Origin: Mesorhizobium sp. B4-1-4
Lineage (GTDB): Bacteria; Pseudomonadota; Alphaproteobacteria; Rhizobiales; Rhizobiaceae
DNA length: 64,000 bases
Assembly (NCBI RefSeq): GCF_006439395.2
Contig: NZ_CP083950.1
Coordinates: forward strand, 3,658,001-3,722,000
Direction: 5' to 3'
Part shown: positions 1 to 10,819 of the stretch, piece by piece
How the letters are laid out: the number at the start of each line of letters is the position of its first letter
How positions within the stretch are numbered: position 1 is the first letter of the stretch
Notes under the pieces: model-generated
The model's database searches: none
Seen by the model: the letters and a program-made list of their open reading frames with translations, nothing else
What the model was told of the DNA's origin: nothing
Position numbers and translations under genes: made by a program

Positions 1-85
1 CGCCGAGCTCTTCAACCAGCGTGGCGAAAGCGTCTTCGAGCTCGAGAACACCGGCATGTTCCTCACCCGCGAGGCCGTCGCGTGA
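1..85 (+). CDS. MaoC family dehydratase, C-terminal end only
   Basis: An open frame enters from the left edge and stops with TGA at 83-85. The visible residues include the segment NQRGESVFELENTGMFLTR. A motif of the type NQxGExV followed by a hydrophobic strand is typical of the last beta strand of MaoC-type hot-dog hydratases. The stop overlaps the GTG start of the next gene (GTGA, 82-85), so the two are translationally coupled. Pairs of small MaoC-like proteins often act together on enoyl-CoA or acyl-thioester substrates. Only about 27 residues are visible, so the substrate cannot be named. Confidence 0.6.
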   Translation, partial: AELFNQRGESVFELENTGMFLTREAVA

Positions 86-549
86 CCCTCGACGAATTCT
101 TCCGCATCGGCACCACCGTCACCCTCGGTTCGCACAGATTCGAGCCTGAGGAGATCAAGGCGTTCGCCCGCAAATACGACCCGCAGGTCTTCCATGTCGA
201 CGAGGAGGCGGCAAAGGACAGCGTGCTTGGCGGCCTCTGCGCCTCCGGCTGGCACACTGCTGCCACCTGGATGAAATACAATCTGGAAAAGCGTATGGAC
301 GCCGAGGGCTGGGATGGTCCAGGCCCGGTGCCGGAATTCGGTCCCTCGCCTGGTTTCAAGAACCTCAAATGGCTGAAGCCGGTCTATGCCGGCGAGACGG
401 TGACTTTCACCCGCACCGCTGTTTCCCACCGCCCGATCACTTCACGCCCCGGTTGGCAGTTGCTGGCGCTGCGTTCGGATGCCTTCGATTCGACCGGCGA
501 CAAGGTGCTGGAATTCGAAAGCGCCGTGCTCGTGAAGGTGGGTGAGTAG
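82..549 (+). CDS. MaoC family hot-dog dehydratase
   Basis: A 155-residue single hot-dog protein, the usual length for a one-domain MaoC-like hydratase. The segment FARKYDPQVFHVDEEAAK followed by GGLCASGWHT is the family pattern: an Asp/His hydratase region, then a Ser/Gly-rich turn before the long helix. It probably hydrates an enoyl-CoA or a related thioester in the cytoplasm. The GTG start is chosen because it overlaps the stop of the preceding MaoC-like gene by 4 bases, suggesting a two-subunit enzyme. It converges with apt, with a cluster of small hairpins between them. The substrate is not predictable from sequence alone. Confidence 0.8.
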   Translation: MTLDEFFRIGTTVTLGSHRFEPEEIKAFARKYDPQVFHVDEEAAKDSVLGGLCASGWHTAATWMKYNLEKRMDAEGWDGPGPVPEFGPSPGFKNLKWLKPVYAGETVTFTRTAVSHRPITSRPGWQLLALRSDAFDSTGDKVLEFESAVLVKVGE

Positions 550-553
550 CCGG

Positions 554-626
554 TTCGCGTAAGCGAATTCATCGTGCCAGCGGCACGATGAAAGGCCGGC
601 GAACGCCGGGACGCTGCGAAGCAGCG
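554..626. repeat. Array of four consecutive small stem-loops between convergent genes
   Basis: Four perfect palindromes follow each other with gaps of only 2 to 5 bases: 554-567 (5-bp arms, loop GTAA), 570-590 (9-bp arms CATCGTGCC/GGCACGATG), 596-609 (6-bp arms CCGGCG/CGCCGG, loop AA) and 612-626 (6-bp arms CGCTGC/GCAGCG, loop GAA). The array lies between the 3' ends of the MaoC gene and apt. It could end transcription in both directions or be a dispersed palindromic repeat. There is no T-run typical of an intrinsic terminator. Confidence 0.6.
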
Positions 627-660
627 GGGACCCGGCAAGCAGGGTGCCGCCCTCGCCCGC

Positions 661-1206
661 TCAATGTCCCTCGAACCCGATCAGCGTCCGCACCGGCACG
701 CCGAGTGCCTCGAGCTTGGCACGCCCTCCCAGATCCGGCAGGTCTATGACGAAGCAGGCGGCCAGGATGTCGGCCCCGATCTGGCGCAAGAGCTTGACCG
801 CTGCTTCCGCCGTGCCGCCGGTGGCGATCAGGTCGTCGACCAGAATCACCTTCTCGCCAGGTGAAACGCCATCCCTATGCATCTCCATCTCGTCCAGCCC
901 GTATTCCAGGCTGTAGGCCACGCGCACCGTGTCGAAGGGCAGCTTGCCCTTCTTGCGGATCGGCACGAAGCCGGCCGAGAGCTGATGGGCGACAGCGCCG
1001 CCAAGGATGAAGCCGCGCGCCTCGATGCCGGCGATCTTGTCGATCTTCTGGCCGGCATAGGGATGCACCAGCTCGTCGATGGCGCGGCGAAAGGCGCGCG
1101 CATTGCCGAGCAGCGTGGTGATGTCGCGAAACAGGATGCCGGGCCTGGGATAGTCCGGAATGGTGCGGATCGACGCCAGCAGCGTGTCTTCGAGCGAAGG
1201 TTTCAT
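661..1206 (-). CDS. apt: Adenine phosphoribosyltransferase
   Basis: A 181-residue cytoplasmic purine salvage enzyme that converts adenine and PRPP to AMP and pyrophosphate. The PRPP-binding loop is seen as [14 protein letters not shown], and the N-terminal segment [14 protein letters not shown] is characteristic of bacterial Apt. Length fits the family. The ATG at 1206 is used because the upstream extension of the open frame lacks family similarity and the protein begins [20 protein letters not shown], as expected. It lies 77 bases downstream of an NTF2-like gene and behind the cytochrome bc1 operon, all on the minus strand, a neighbourhood common in rhizobia. Confidence 0.95.
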   Translation of the reverse strand: MKPSLEDTLLASIRTIPDYPRPGILFRDITTLLGNARAFRRAIDELVHPYAGQKIDKIAGIEARGFILGGAVAHQLSAGFVPIRKKGKLPFDTVRVAYSLEYGLDEMEMHRDGVSPGEKVILVDDLIATGGTAEAAVKLLRQIGADILAACFVIDLPDLGGRAKLEALGVPVRTLIGFEGH

Positions 1207-1283
1207 GAGGAGGCTCCGGATGATGCAGCTGACAGGTGAGAAACGGCGCAGGGCCGATCGTAACCCGGCGCCACCGGCAACGG

Positions 1284-1739
1284 CTAGCGCGATGTCGCGG
1301 CCGAGACAAGCGCATCCGGCAAAGGATTGGCCTCGCTCGCTCTGTCCCATGCCTGCGCGGCGATCTTCCACTGCCCTTCGCTCTTCACCAGCAGCAGCAT
1401 TTCCACGGAGCGGCTGGTCTCGGCTCCGTTCTCGGTCATCTCGGCGGCGGCGGCCGCGATCGCGATATTGCCGAAGACCTGAACGGTGACGCCAAGCACA
1501 ACCTCATCGAACGTCCGCAGCGACGTCTCCGACAGTGCGCGCATGCGGGTGACGAAATCATCGACACTGATCGGCCTTGCCGGTCGCGCGGCAGGGTAAA
1601 GGCTGGCGCCTGGGAGGAAATCACCGGCAAAATCGTCCCAGCCAGGCGCGACATCGGGCCCCCAGCTCAGGCTGGCGAACTGGCGGGCAATGACGACCCG
1701 GATCGCATTCTCGTCACGGCTGCGTTGGCTGTCCTGCAT
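1284..1739 (-). CDS. NTF2-like / SnoaL-like protein (DUF4440 type)
   Basis: A 151-residue protein with the layout of the NTF2-like fold: an N-terminal helix with [14 protein letters not shown], central helices, and a C-terminal beta-sheet pair seen as [20 protein letters not shown] followed by WDRA. The W-K-I-A-A-x-A-W pattern near the C terminus is typical of SgcJ/EcaC or DUF4440 members. There is no signal peptide. The ATG at 1739 has a GAAGGG ribosome site upstream. It sits between the bc1 operon, separated from it by a terminator, and apt. The ligand or reaction is unknown. Confidence 0.65.
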   Translation of the reverse strand: MQDSQRSRDENAIRVVIARQFASLSWGPDVAPGWDDFAGDFLPGASLYPAARPARPISVDDFVTRMRALSETSLRTFDEVVLGVTVQVFGNIAIAAAAAEMTENGAETSRSVEMLLLVKSEGQWKIAAQAWDRASEANPLPDALVSAATSR

Positions 1740-1829
1740 GCTCGGCCCTTCCCGGTCCGCTCTGCCATCAGGAACTATAGGCCCATTCCGCCGCCGCCGA
1801 AACCATCGCCAGCCAAGTCGCCGGAAGCA

Positions 1830-1855
1830 GAAAGGGCGCCGCGCGGCGCCCTTTC
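1830..1855 (-). terminator. Intrinsic terminator after petC
   Basis: A perfect 12-bp stem (GAAAGGGCGCCG at 1830-1841 and CGGCGCCCTTTC at 1844-1855) lies 21 bases beyond the petC stop on the minus strand. It ends the bc1 operon before the NTF2-like gene. The T-tract is short (CTTTC). Confidence 0.75.
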
Positions 1856-1876
1856 ATAACCCAAATTTCGCGTCGC

Positions 1877-2734
1877 TCAGTGCGCCACGCCTTCCCACAC
1901 CTTGCGCTTGGTCATGTAGACCAGGGCGCCGAACAGAAGCAGGAACACCAGCACACGGAAGCCCATCTTCTTGCGGTCTTCCATGTGCGGCTCGGCCGCC
2001 CAGGACAGGAAGGCGGAGACGTCGCGGGCATATTGGTCGATGGTCTGCGGCGAGCCGTCATCATAGGTCACCTGGCCGTCGGAGAGCGGCTTGGGCATCT
2101 TCAGCGACACGCCCGACATGAAGTACGGGTTGTAGTGCGTACCCTCAGGGATGACCATTCCGGCCGGCGGCGTCTGGTCGTAGCCGGTCAGAAGCGAATG
2201 GATGTAGTCGGGACCGCCGGCGTCATACTGGGTGAAGATGTCGAAGACGAACTGCGGGAAACCGCGCTCGACGCCGCGCGCCTTGGCCAGCAGCGACATG
2301 TCGGGCGGAGCAGCGCCGCCATTGGAGGCAGCAGCGGCCTCCTCATTGGCGAACGGCGCCGGGAAATGGTCTGATGGTTTGCCGGGACGGTCGAACATGT
2401 CGCCGGCATCGTTGGGGCCGTCATGGATGGTGTATCCGGCCGCCAGCGTCTTGATCTGCGCGTCGTTGTAGCCAAGGTCCGAAAGCGTGCGGAACGCCAC
2501 CAAATTCATCGAATGGCAGGCCGAGCAGACTTCCTTGTAGACCTTCAGGCCGCGCTGCAGCTGCGCCTTGTCATAGGTGCCGAACGGGCCGGTGAAGCTC
2601 CAGCTCATTTCCTTCGGCTCGTTGATCGGGAAATGCGTCGGAGCCGCGGCGTTGTGCGCCTCTTCGGCCGCGAATGCCGCCGTACTGGCGGCCACAAGGC
2701 CGATCAGCGCAAGCGAGGTGAGAATCTTTTTCAT
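1877..2734 (-). CDS. petC: Ubiquinol-cytochrome c reductase, cytochrome c1 subunit
   Basis: A 285-residue cytochrome c1 of the respiratory bc1 complex (complex III), passing electrons from the Rieske protein to cytochrome c in the periplasm. An N-terminal Sec signal (MKKILTSLALIGLVAAS, cleaved near AFA-A) precedes the heme c site CSACH (Cys70, Cys73, His74). A likely Met axial ligand lies in SLKMPKPL, and one C-terminal membrane anchor (GFRVLVFLLLFGALVYM) ends in basic residues. It is the last gene of the petA-petB-petC operon, 27 bases after petB. It is a separate gene, unlike the fused fbcH of Bradyrhizobium. Confidence 0.95.
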   Translation of the reverse strand: MKKILTSLALIGLVAASTAAFAAEEAHNAAAPTHFPINEPKEMSWSFTGPFGTYDKAQLQRGLKVYKEVCSACHSMNLVAFRTLSDLGYNDAQIKTLAAGYTIHDGPNDAGDMFDRPGKPSDHFPAPFANEEAAAASNGGAAPPDMSLLAKARGVERGFPQFVFDIFTQYDAGGPDYIHSLLTGYDQTPPAGMVIPEGTHYNPYFMSGVSLKMPKPLSDGQVTYDDGSPQTIDQYARDVSAFLSWAAEPHMEDRKKMGFRVLVFLLLFGALVYMTKRKVWEGVAH

Positions 2735-2761
2735 GCCAAATCCCCTTAGATTCTCTACCGC

Positions 2762-4063
2762 TCAGCCCTTGGTCTGTGGTGCGGCCGTGGCGCCCGCTGG
2801 ATGCCCGCTGCCACCCTTGTTCTTCTCCAGCACCGCCTCGGTGATCGAGTTCGGCACCCTGCGCGGCGTCTCGATCAGGCCGAGCACCGGCATGACGATC
2901 AGGAAGAAGGCGAAGTAGAACAGCGTCGCCATCTGCGCCATGAACACATAGCTGCCTTCCGCCGGCTGCGAGCCCAGCCAGCCAAGCAGGATGGCATCGG
3001 CCACGAACAGCCAGAAGAACAGCTTGTACCAGGGCCGGTACACCGCCGAACGCACCTTGGAGGTGTCGAGCCAGGGCACCAGGAACAGCATGGCGATGGC
3101 GCCGAACATGCACAGCACGCCGCCGAGCTTGGAGTTGATCGGCCCGATGTTGAAGGTGATGGCGCGCAGGATCGCGTAGAACGGCAGGAAGTACCATTCC
3201 GGCACGATGTGAGCCGGCGTCTTCAGCGGGTTTGCGACGATGTAGTTGTCGGCATGGCCGAGATAGTTCGGCAGGTAGAAGACGAAATAGGCGAAGAAGA
3301 ACAGGAACACGATCATGCCGAACGCGTCCTTGATGGTCGCGTACGGAGTGAAGGCGACAGTGTCGGTCTTCGACTGGACCTCGATGCCGGTCGGGTTCGA
3401 TTGGCCCACGACATGCAGCGCCCAGACGTGCAGCACGACGACCCCGGCGATCATGAACGGCAGCAGGTAGTGCAGCGCGAAAAAGCGGTTCAGCGTCGGA
3501 TTGTCGACGGCGAAGCCGCCGAGCAGCAGCTGCTGGATCCAGTCGCCGACCAGTGGAATGGCGCTGAAGAAGCCGGTGATGACGGTGGCGCCCCAGAAGC
3601 TCATCTGCCCCCACGGCAGCACATAGCCCATGAAGCCGGTCGCCATCATCAAGAGGTAGATGATGCAGCCGAGGATCCAGAGCAGCTCGCGCGGCGCCTT
3701 GTACGAGCCGTAGAACAGGCCGCGGAAGATGTGGACATAGACGGCGATGAAGAAGAACGAGGCGCCGTTGGCATGCATGTAGCGCAAGAGCCAGCCGGAG
3801 TTGACGTCGCGCATGATCTTCTCGACCGAATCGAAGGCGAGAGTGCTGTCTGACGTATAATGCATCGCCAGCACGATGCCGGTGATGATCTGCGAGACCA
3901 GCATGATCGACAGGATGCCGCCGAACGTCCACATGTAGTTGAGGTTGCGCGGCACCGGGTAGGCGACGAAGCTGTCATAGACCAGCCGCGGCAGCGGCAT
4001 GCGGGCATCGAACCAGCGTCCGAGACCGGTTTTTGGCGTATAGGTCGAGTGTCCCTCGCTCAT
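2762..4063 (-). CDS. petB: Ubiquinol-cytochrome c reductase, cytochrome b subunit
   Basis: A 433-residue integral membrane cytochrome b carrying the two b hemes and the quinol oxidation and reduction sites of complex III. The paired heme ligands are visible: [17 protein letters not shown], with 13 residues between the His residues, and [17 protein letters not shown]. The PEWY quinol-site motif is present in [17 protein letters not shown]. The length is that of a full alphaproteobacterial cytochrome b with about eight helices. It starts 16 bases after the petA stop. A Gly/Ala/Pro-rich C-terminal tail after the last helix is unremarkable. Confidence 0.97.
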   Translation of the reverse strand: MSEGHSTYTPKTGLGRWFDARMPLPRLVYDSFVAYPVPRNLNYMWTFGGILSIMLVSQIITGIVLAMHYTSDSTLAFDSVEKIMRDVNSGWLLRYMHANGASFFFIAVYVHIFRGLFYGSYKAPRELLWILGCIIYLLMMATGFMGYVLPWGQMSFWGATVITGFFSAIPLVGDWIQQLLLGGFAVDNPTLNRFFALHYLLPFMIAGVVVLHVWALHVVGQSNPTGIEVQSKTDTVAFTPYATIKDAFGMIVFLFFFAYFVFYLPNYLGHADNYIVANPLKTPAHIVPEWYFLPFYAILRAITFNIGPINSKLGGVLCMFGAIAMLFLVPWLDTSKVRSAVYRPWYKLFFWLFVADAILLGWLGSQPAEGSYVFMAQMATLFYFAFFLIVMPVLGLIETPRRVPNSITEAVLEKNKGGSGHPAGATAAPQTKG

Positions 4064-4079
4064 CGAAATATCCCCTGCC

Positions 4080-4640
4080 TCAACCGATAAGGATCTTGGT
4101 ATCGGAAACGAACTTGAATACCGGAATCGCCATGTTCTCGGGCGCCGGACCTTTGCGGATGCGGCCGGCGGTATCGTATTGGGAACCGTGGCACGGGCAG
4201 AACCAGCCGCCGAAATCGCCTTCCTGGCCGAGCGGGATGCAGCCCAGATGCGTGCAGACCTGAACCATCACCATCCAGGCTTCCTTGCCGGGTGTGGTGC
4301 GGTTGGCATCGGTCGCCGGCGCGTCGGACGGGAGGTTGGCGTTGCGGGCGATCGGGTCCTTGAGATCGGAAAGGCTGACGGCTTCGCCGTCCTTCATTTC
4401 CTTTTCGGTGCGGTTGCGCACCACGACCGGCTTGCCGCGCCACTTGACGATCAGCGAACTGCCTGGCGTCAGCGAGGAGACATCGACTTCGACCGAGGCG
4501 AGCGCCAGCGTCGAGGCATCGGGGCGCATCTGGTCGATGAACGGCCAGGCGACGGCACCGGCGCCAACCACGGCGGCCATGCCGCTGGCGACGTAAAGAA
4601 AATCTCGACGATTGGGATCGTGGATGTCGGTTGCGCTCAC
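4080..4640 (-). CDS. petA: Ubiquinol-cytochrome c reductase Rieske iron-sulfur subunit
   Basis: A 186-residue Rieske protein, first gene of the bc1 operon. The [2Fe-2S] ligands are in CTHLGC and CPCHGS, with the cluster-shielding disulfide Cys in each box. A twin-arginine N-terminus ([20 protein letters not shown]) serves as export signal and membrane anchor. The GTG at 4640 is chosen because it gives [14 protein letters not shown], matching the normal start region of this family, and has AAAGGA upstream. An in-frame ATG at 4697 would add 19 basic residues and is less likely. Confidence 0.93.
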   Translation of the reverse strand: MSATDIHDPNRRDFLYVASGMAAVVGAGAVAWPFIDQMRPDASTLALASVEVDVSSLTPGSSLIVKWRGKPVVVRNRTEKEMKDGEAVSLSDLKDPIARNANLPSDAPATDANRTTPGKEAWMVMVQVCTHLGCIPLGQEGDFGGWFCPCHGSQYDTAGRIRKGPAPENMAIPVFKFVSDTKILIG

Positions 4641-4930
4641 GGGTGCCTGATCCTTTCGCCTCTTCCGCGCCGGTGGCCGAGCCTTGTCCCCGCTCAATCA
4701 CGCCAACCCGACAGCGCATGGCGAACAGGCTAGCGAATTCCTCCGGCATTTGGACTTCGGTTTATGCGTGAAGCCCGTTTTTGTCCAGACGGGTCAAGGC
4801 ACATGGGCAGATTGTCGCGGGGACAAAATCCCCTGTTGCGCGGCAAGACGGCGAATGGCCGCAAAAGGCGGCTAAACAGCCGGGAAACAACCGCAAATCC
4901 AGTGTCCTTGTGCACCTCGACACAGGAGGC

Positions 4931-5275
4931 ATGGCGCACGTCATAGACCGCGAGGAATGGGCTGTTCGTTCCGACCGCTGGAAGGGCGAACTGCAATGCG
5001 GCGCCTGTGGCTCCAATGCCTGCCTGATCTTCAACTACCTGCCCGATGTCGGCGGCGGCCCGCGCCTGCACGTCCATCCCTATTCCGAGATCTTCATCAT
5101 CCGCCAGGGCACCGGCCTGTTCACCGTCGGCGATCAGGAGATCGAGGCCTCGGCCAGCCAGATCCTGATCGTTCCGCCGCACACGCCGCACAAATTCACC
5201 AATCTCGGTCCGGGGCCGCTGGAAACGACCGACATCAACGAGAACGGCACTTTCATCACCGAGTGGCTGGAGTGA
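4931..5275 (+). CDS. Small cupin-domain protein
   Basis: A single-domain cupin of about 114 residues. The first cupin motif is visible as GGGPRLHVHPYSEIFIIRQGTG, with the metal-binding His-x-His and Glu; the second as ILIVPPHTPHKFTNLGPGPL. It is probably a metal-binding beta-barrel enzyme or sensor; the ligand is unknown. The start is uncertain. ATG 4931 has an AGGAGG only one base upstream, too close to serve it; an in-frame GTG at 4910 is the alternative. It is divergent from petA across about 290 bases with no recognised element, and is followed by a hydrolase gene on the same strand. Confidence 0.75.
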   Translation: MAHVIDREEWAVRSDRWKGELQCGACGSNACLIFNYLPDVGGGPRLHVHPYSEIFIIRQGTGLFTVGDQEIEASASQILIVPPHTPHKFTNLGPGPLETTDINENGTFITEWLE

Positions 5276-5321
5276 TGATGCCCTTGCTTGTCGGTTTCCG
5301 GTTGCCGCCTAGATTCACTGG

Positions 5322-6230
5322 ATGGGCGGTCGACATGGCCAGGACATGCAAACCTCGGATATCGAAATCGAAGGGCTGAGCATTGCCTTGCGCGAAGCGG
5401 GCCCGGCCGGAGCGCCGGCTTTCCTCCTGCTGCACGGATGGCCACAAAGCTCCTACGCGTTCGAACGGGTGATCGGCCGGCTGGCAACCGAATACCGGGT
5501 CGTCGCGCCCGACCTGCCCTGCATCGGCGGCTCGCAGGGTTTGCCCGGGGCTGGCGACAAGAGGACCCTGGCAAGGCTGATGAGAGGCGTGGCCGAGGCT
5601 TGCGGCCTGCGGCAACTCGTGGCCGCCGGCCATGATGTCGGCGGCCAGATCGTGTTTGCCTTGCTGCGCGACCATCCCGAGATCCTCTGCGGCGCGGCGA
5701 TCATGGACGTCGTCATTCCAGGCATTGCGCCGTGGGAGAAGGTCATTGGCAATCCGCGGATCTGGCATTTTGCATTCCATGCCGTCCCGGCCTTGCCGGA
5801 AACGCTGGTGAGCGGCCATCAGAGCGCCTATTTCGACCTCTTCTTCAATGCGCTTTCGAAGGACCGGGCCTCGATCCCGGATGATGCCCGGGAAATCTAT
5901 GCAAAAGCCTATTCCCGGCCCGAAAGCCTCCAGGCCGGATTCGACTGGTATCGCGCCTTCCCGGAAGACGCCAAAGCCAATGCCGCACGGCCCGCGCAGC
6001 CGATCGCAATTCCGGTGCTGTATCTCAGGGGATCGGCGGAGCCCGGCGATATCAGCGACTATGTCGATGGCCTGCTCGCGGCCGGGCTTTCGGAAGTAGA
6101 GGGCGACATCATCCCCAACAGCGGACATTTCGTCGCCGATGAAAATCCCGAAGGGCTCGCCACCCGCCTGGCGCGTTTCCACAGGGAAATCAGCGCGGCC
6201 AGCGCCGACCCTACATGGCGCCGAGCCTGA
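5322..6230 (+). CDS. Alpha/beta hydrolase of the epoxide hydrolase/dehalogenase type
   Basis: A 302-residue alpha/beta hydrolase. The oxyanion motif HGWP (residues 38-41) and the nucleophile elbow GHDVGG with Asp105 point to the Asp-nucleophile branch (epoxide hydrolases and haloalkane dehalogenases) rather than Ser esterases. A C-terminal NSGHFVADENPEG supplies the catalytic His. A lid region lies between residues about 130 and 220. Start alternatives are ATG 5322 and ATG 5346, both with weak ribosome sites. Its 3' end overlaps the convergent gene at 6211 by 20 bases. The natural substrate is unknown. Confidence 0.8.
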   Translation: MGGRHGQDMQTSDIEIEGLSIALREAGPAGAPAFLLLHGWPQSSYAFERVIGRLATEYRVVAPDLPCIGGSQGLPGAGDKRTLARLMRGVAEACGLRQLVAAGHDVGGQIVFALLRDHPEILCGAAIMDVVIPGIAPWEKVIGNPRIWHFAFHAVPALPETLVSGHQSAYFDLFFNALSKDRASIPDDAREIYAKAYSRPESLQAGFDWYRAFPEDAKANAARPAQPIAIPVLYLRGSAEPGDISDYVDGLLAAGLSEVEGDIIPNSGHFVADENPEGLATRLARFHREISAASADPTWRRA

Positions 6231-6522
6231 CCAGCACGGCTTTCGGAATATTGTATTCGCGGATCACGGCGTCATGCCTTCGAAGGCCGCACAGTTCGCG
6301 CTGGATGAAATAGGCGTGAACGGCCACCGTGGCCTCCTTGAGCAATCGGGGGCGCAACTGCTCGTCGGCATTGTCGCGCAACCTACCCAGCGTTTCTTCA
6401 ACCCGCTGCCCGGCACGCCCGAGTGCCGCCGCCTTCTCGGCCAGGATTTCATGGCCGAGCGCGTCGAAGGCCGCTTCGGCGGCCGACGCGCCGGCAAGAC
6501 GAGATGGCGGACGTAAGGACAT
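6211..6522 (-). CDS. Small conserved protein, DUF6665-like
   Basis: A 103-residue, helix-rich cytoplasmic protein without signal peptide or membrane segment. The C-terminal part AYFIQRELCGLRRHDAVIRE followed by YNIP resembles a conserved alphaproteobacterial family that I recall as DUF6665; this is recollection, not a search. It starts one base after the stop of the upstream GNAT gene, so it is probably co-translated. Its 3' end overlaps the convergent hydrolase by 20 bases. No function can be given. Confidence 0.55.
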   Translation of the reverse strand: MSLRPPSRLAGASAAEAAFDALGHEILAEKAAALGRAGQRVEETLGRLRDNADEQLRPRLLKEATVAVHAYFIQRELCGLRRHDAVIREYNIPKAVLVRLGAM

Positions 6523-6523
6523 T

Positions 6524-6991
6524 TCAGCTTCCCTTTCCGAACACCATGCGGTGGCTGACGAATTCTTCGCTCTCCACGCGTTGAAAGCCAAGCCGCTCAT
6601 AGAAAGCGAAGGCTTCGCGCGGCGCCCGGGTGTTCAACAGGGTGAAATACTGGCGAGCCCGGTCGATGACGGTCTCGACCAGCATGCGGCCAAGGCCGGC
6701 GCGGCGGTGACCTGCACTGACGAACAGATGCCGGACCCGGCCGTGGTCCCTGCCCTCGAAATAAGGATCGATGTTCAGCCCGCAGACACCTGCGAGCTCC
6801 GCGCCATGCCATGCTCCAAACAGCGCCTCGCCCCGTTTGAGGAACTTGTCGCGGCCGCTTGCCCAGCCATCCGCCAGGCGCACCAGCATCCAATAGCCTT
6901 CCAGCCGGCTCTCTTCCTTCAGCCTGTCGAAGGCCGGCGTTGTTGGCCGCAGTCGCCTGACCCCATAGTCGATCTTCGCCTGTCCACCCAT
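6524..6991 (-). CDS. GNAT family N-acetyltransferase
   Basis: A 155-residue acetyltransferase of the GNAT fold. The acetyl-CoA binding motif A is seen as HLFVSAGHRRAGLGRMLVET (R/Q-x-x-G-x-G/A pattern), and the C-terminal FYERLGFQRVESEEFV matches GNAT motif B. The ATG at 6991 is preferred; it is 4 bases after the stop of the upstream ABC transporter gene, so the gene is part of the same operon (ABC-ABC-GNAT-small protein). The acetyl acceptor is unknown. Being co-transcribed with an exporter pair would suit a detoxification or modification role, but that is inference. Confidence 0.85.
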   Translation of the reverse strand: MGGQAKIDYGVRRLRPTTPAFDRLKEESRLEGYWMLVRLADGWASGRDKFLKRGEALFGAWHGAELAGVCGLNIDPYFEGRDHGRVRHLFVSAGHRRAGLGRMLVETVIDRARQYFTLLNTRAPREAFAFYERLGFQRVESEEFVSHRMVFGKGS

Positions 6992-6995
6992 GCGC

Positions 6996-8879
<1,884 letters not shown>

Positions 8880-8889
8880 GCGGCGGCCA

Positions 8890-10791
8890 TCATTCTGCGG
8901 CTTGCCCCTTTGCGCCAATATCGTTGGCAACACTATCGTTGGCGGCGTCGGTCGGGATGTCCTCGAGCAGGAACCCGCCCGACTGGCGCTGCCAGAGCTG
9001 CGCGTAGAGCCCACCCCTGGCGACGAGTTCCTCGTGCGAACCTTCCTCGATGACACGGCCCTGGTCCATCACAACGAGCCTGTCCATGGCGGCGATGGTC
9101 GACAACCGGTGCGCGATGGCGATGACGGTCTTGCCTTGCATGAGCTTGTAGAGATTCTCCTGGATGGCTGCCTCGGCTTCGGAATCCAGTGCCGACGTCG
9201 CCTCGTCAAGGATAAGTATCGGGGCGTCTTTCAACATAACGCGAGCGATGGCGATGCGTTGCCGCTGGCCGCCCGACAATTTGACGCCACGGTCGCCAAC
9301 ATGGGCGTCGAAGCCCTTGCGGCCATTGTGGTCCGAGAGCGCGCCGATGAAGTCCAGCGCCTCGGCCCGCCGTGATGCCTCCACAAGCATCTCGTCGGTG
9401 GCGTCGGGCCGGCCATAGAGAATGTTGTCGCGCACCGAGCGATGCAGCAGCGAGGTGTCCTGCGTGACCATGCCGATCTGGGCACGCAGCGAATCCTGCT
9501 TCACCCCGGCGATCTCCTGGCCATCGATCAGGATGCGGCCGGCTTCGAGGTCGTAAAAACGCAGCAGAAGGTTGACCAGCGTCGACTTGCCGGCGCCCGA
9601 GCGGCCGACAATGCCGACCTTCTCGCCCGGCTTCACGGCCAGCGACAGGTTTTCGATCACGCCTTTCTGCTTGCCATAGTGGAAGCGGATGTCCTCGAAA
9701 CGGATCTTGCCTTTGGAAACCGTGATCTCCTTCGCATCCGGCCTGTCCTCCACCAGGCGCGGCAGCGAGATCGAGGCGATGCCGTCCTGCACCGTGCCGA
9801 TGTTCTCGAACAGGCCCGACATTTCCCACATGATCCACTGCGACATGCCCCACATTCTGAGCACCAGGCCGATGACCACGGCGACCGCGCCGATCGTTAC
9901 CGCCTGGCCAAGCCACAGCCACAGCGAGATGGCGGTAACCGAGAACAGGAGAAGCGCGTTGAGGATGTAAAGCGAGCCGAAAAGCACCGTCACCAGCCGC
10001 ATCGACCGATAGACCGTGTCGAGGAAGCCCATCATGCCTTCCCTGGCGAAGGCGGCCTCACGGCGCGAATGGCTGAACAGCTTGACCGTCTGGATGTTGG
10101 TGTAGCTGTCGACGACACGGCCGGTCATGGTCGAGCGCGCATTGGCCTGTTCCTCGCCGACCTTGCCCAGCCGAGGGATGAAATAGCGCAGCAACAGGAT
10201 ATAGCCGACCAGCCAGACAGCCAGCGGGGCGGCCAGCCGCCAGTCGGCGGAACCGACGATGAACAGCATGCCGAGGAAATAGACGATGACGTAGTTCAGA
10301 ACGTCGATCACCTTGATGACGCATTCGCGCACGGCGAGTGCCGTCTGCATCAGCTTGGTGGCGATGCGGCCGGCGAATTCGTCCTGGTAGAAGCTCATCG
10401 ATTGTTTGAGCAGGTAGCGATGCACCTGCCAGCGGATGCGCATGGGATAGTTGCCCATCAGCGTCTGCTGGTTGAGCAGCGAATGCAGCCACACCGTGCC
10501 AGGCAGCGCGAACAGCACGATGAAGGCCATGCCGGCGAGCTTCCAGGCCTCCGTCTGCAGGAAGGTTTCGCGGTTCTGCCCCGACAGCCAGTCGACGATG
10601 CGGCCGAGGAAGCCGAACATCCACACTTCGGCGATGGCGATCGCCGTCACCAGCACCGCATCGGTCAGGATATAAGGCCATGCGCCGCGCGTATAATGCA
10701 GGCAGAAGGCGACCAGCGTCTTGGGCGGCTCGACCGGTTCCGCCGCGGGGAACGGATCGAGCCTTCTTTCAAACCAGCTAAACAACAACAT
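8890..10791 (-). CDS. ABC exporter half-transporter, first subunit
   Basis: A 633-residue fused permease-ATPase. The exporter transmembrane domain covers roughly residues 20-330. The ATPase domain has Walker A GRSGAGKST (near residue 395), LSGGQRQRIAIARVMLKDAP (near 503) and ILILDEATSALDSEAE, all consensus, so neither site looks degenerate. It is the first of two tandem half-transporters. A small hypothetical gene and a strong hairpin lie just upstream. It probably partners with the 6996-8879 product. The exported compound cannot be predicted. Confidence 0.9.
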   Translation of the reverse strand: MLLFSWFERRLDPFPAAEPVEPPKTLVAFCLHYTRGAWPYILTDAVLVTAIAIAEVWMFGFLGRIVDWLSGQNRETFLQTEAWKLAGMAFIVLFALPGTVWLHSLLNQQTLMGNYPMRIRWQVHRYLLKQSMSFYQDEFAGRIATKLMQTALAVRECVIKVIDVLNYVIVYFLGMLFIVGSADWRLAAPLAVWLVGYILLLRYFIPRLGKVGEEQANARSTMTGRVVDSYTNIQTVKLFSHSRREAAFAREGMMGFLDTVYRSMRLVTVLFGSLYILNALLLFSVTAISLWLWLGQAVTIGAVAVVIGLVLRMWGMSQWIMWEMSGLFENIGTVQDGIASISLPRLVEDRPDAKEITVSKGKIRFEDIRFHYGKQKGVIENLSLAVKPGEKVGIVGRSGAGKSTLVNLLLRFYDLEAGRILIDGQEIAGVKQDSLRAQIGMVTQDTSLLHRSVRDNILYGRPDATDEMLVEASRRAEALDFIGALSDHNGRKGFDAHVGDRGVKLSGGQRQRIAIARVMLKDAPILILDEATSALDSEAEAAIQENLYKLMQGKTVIAIAHRLSTIAAMDRLVVMDQGRVIEEGSHEELVARGGLYAQLWQRQSGGFLLEDIPTDAANDSVANDIGAKGQAAE

Positions 10792-10819
10792 AGGTCATGC
10801 CTGTGAATCTGTTTTCCGC

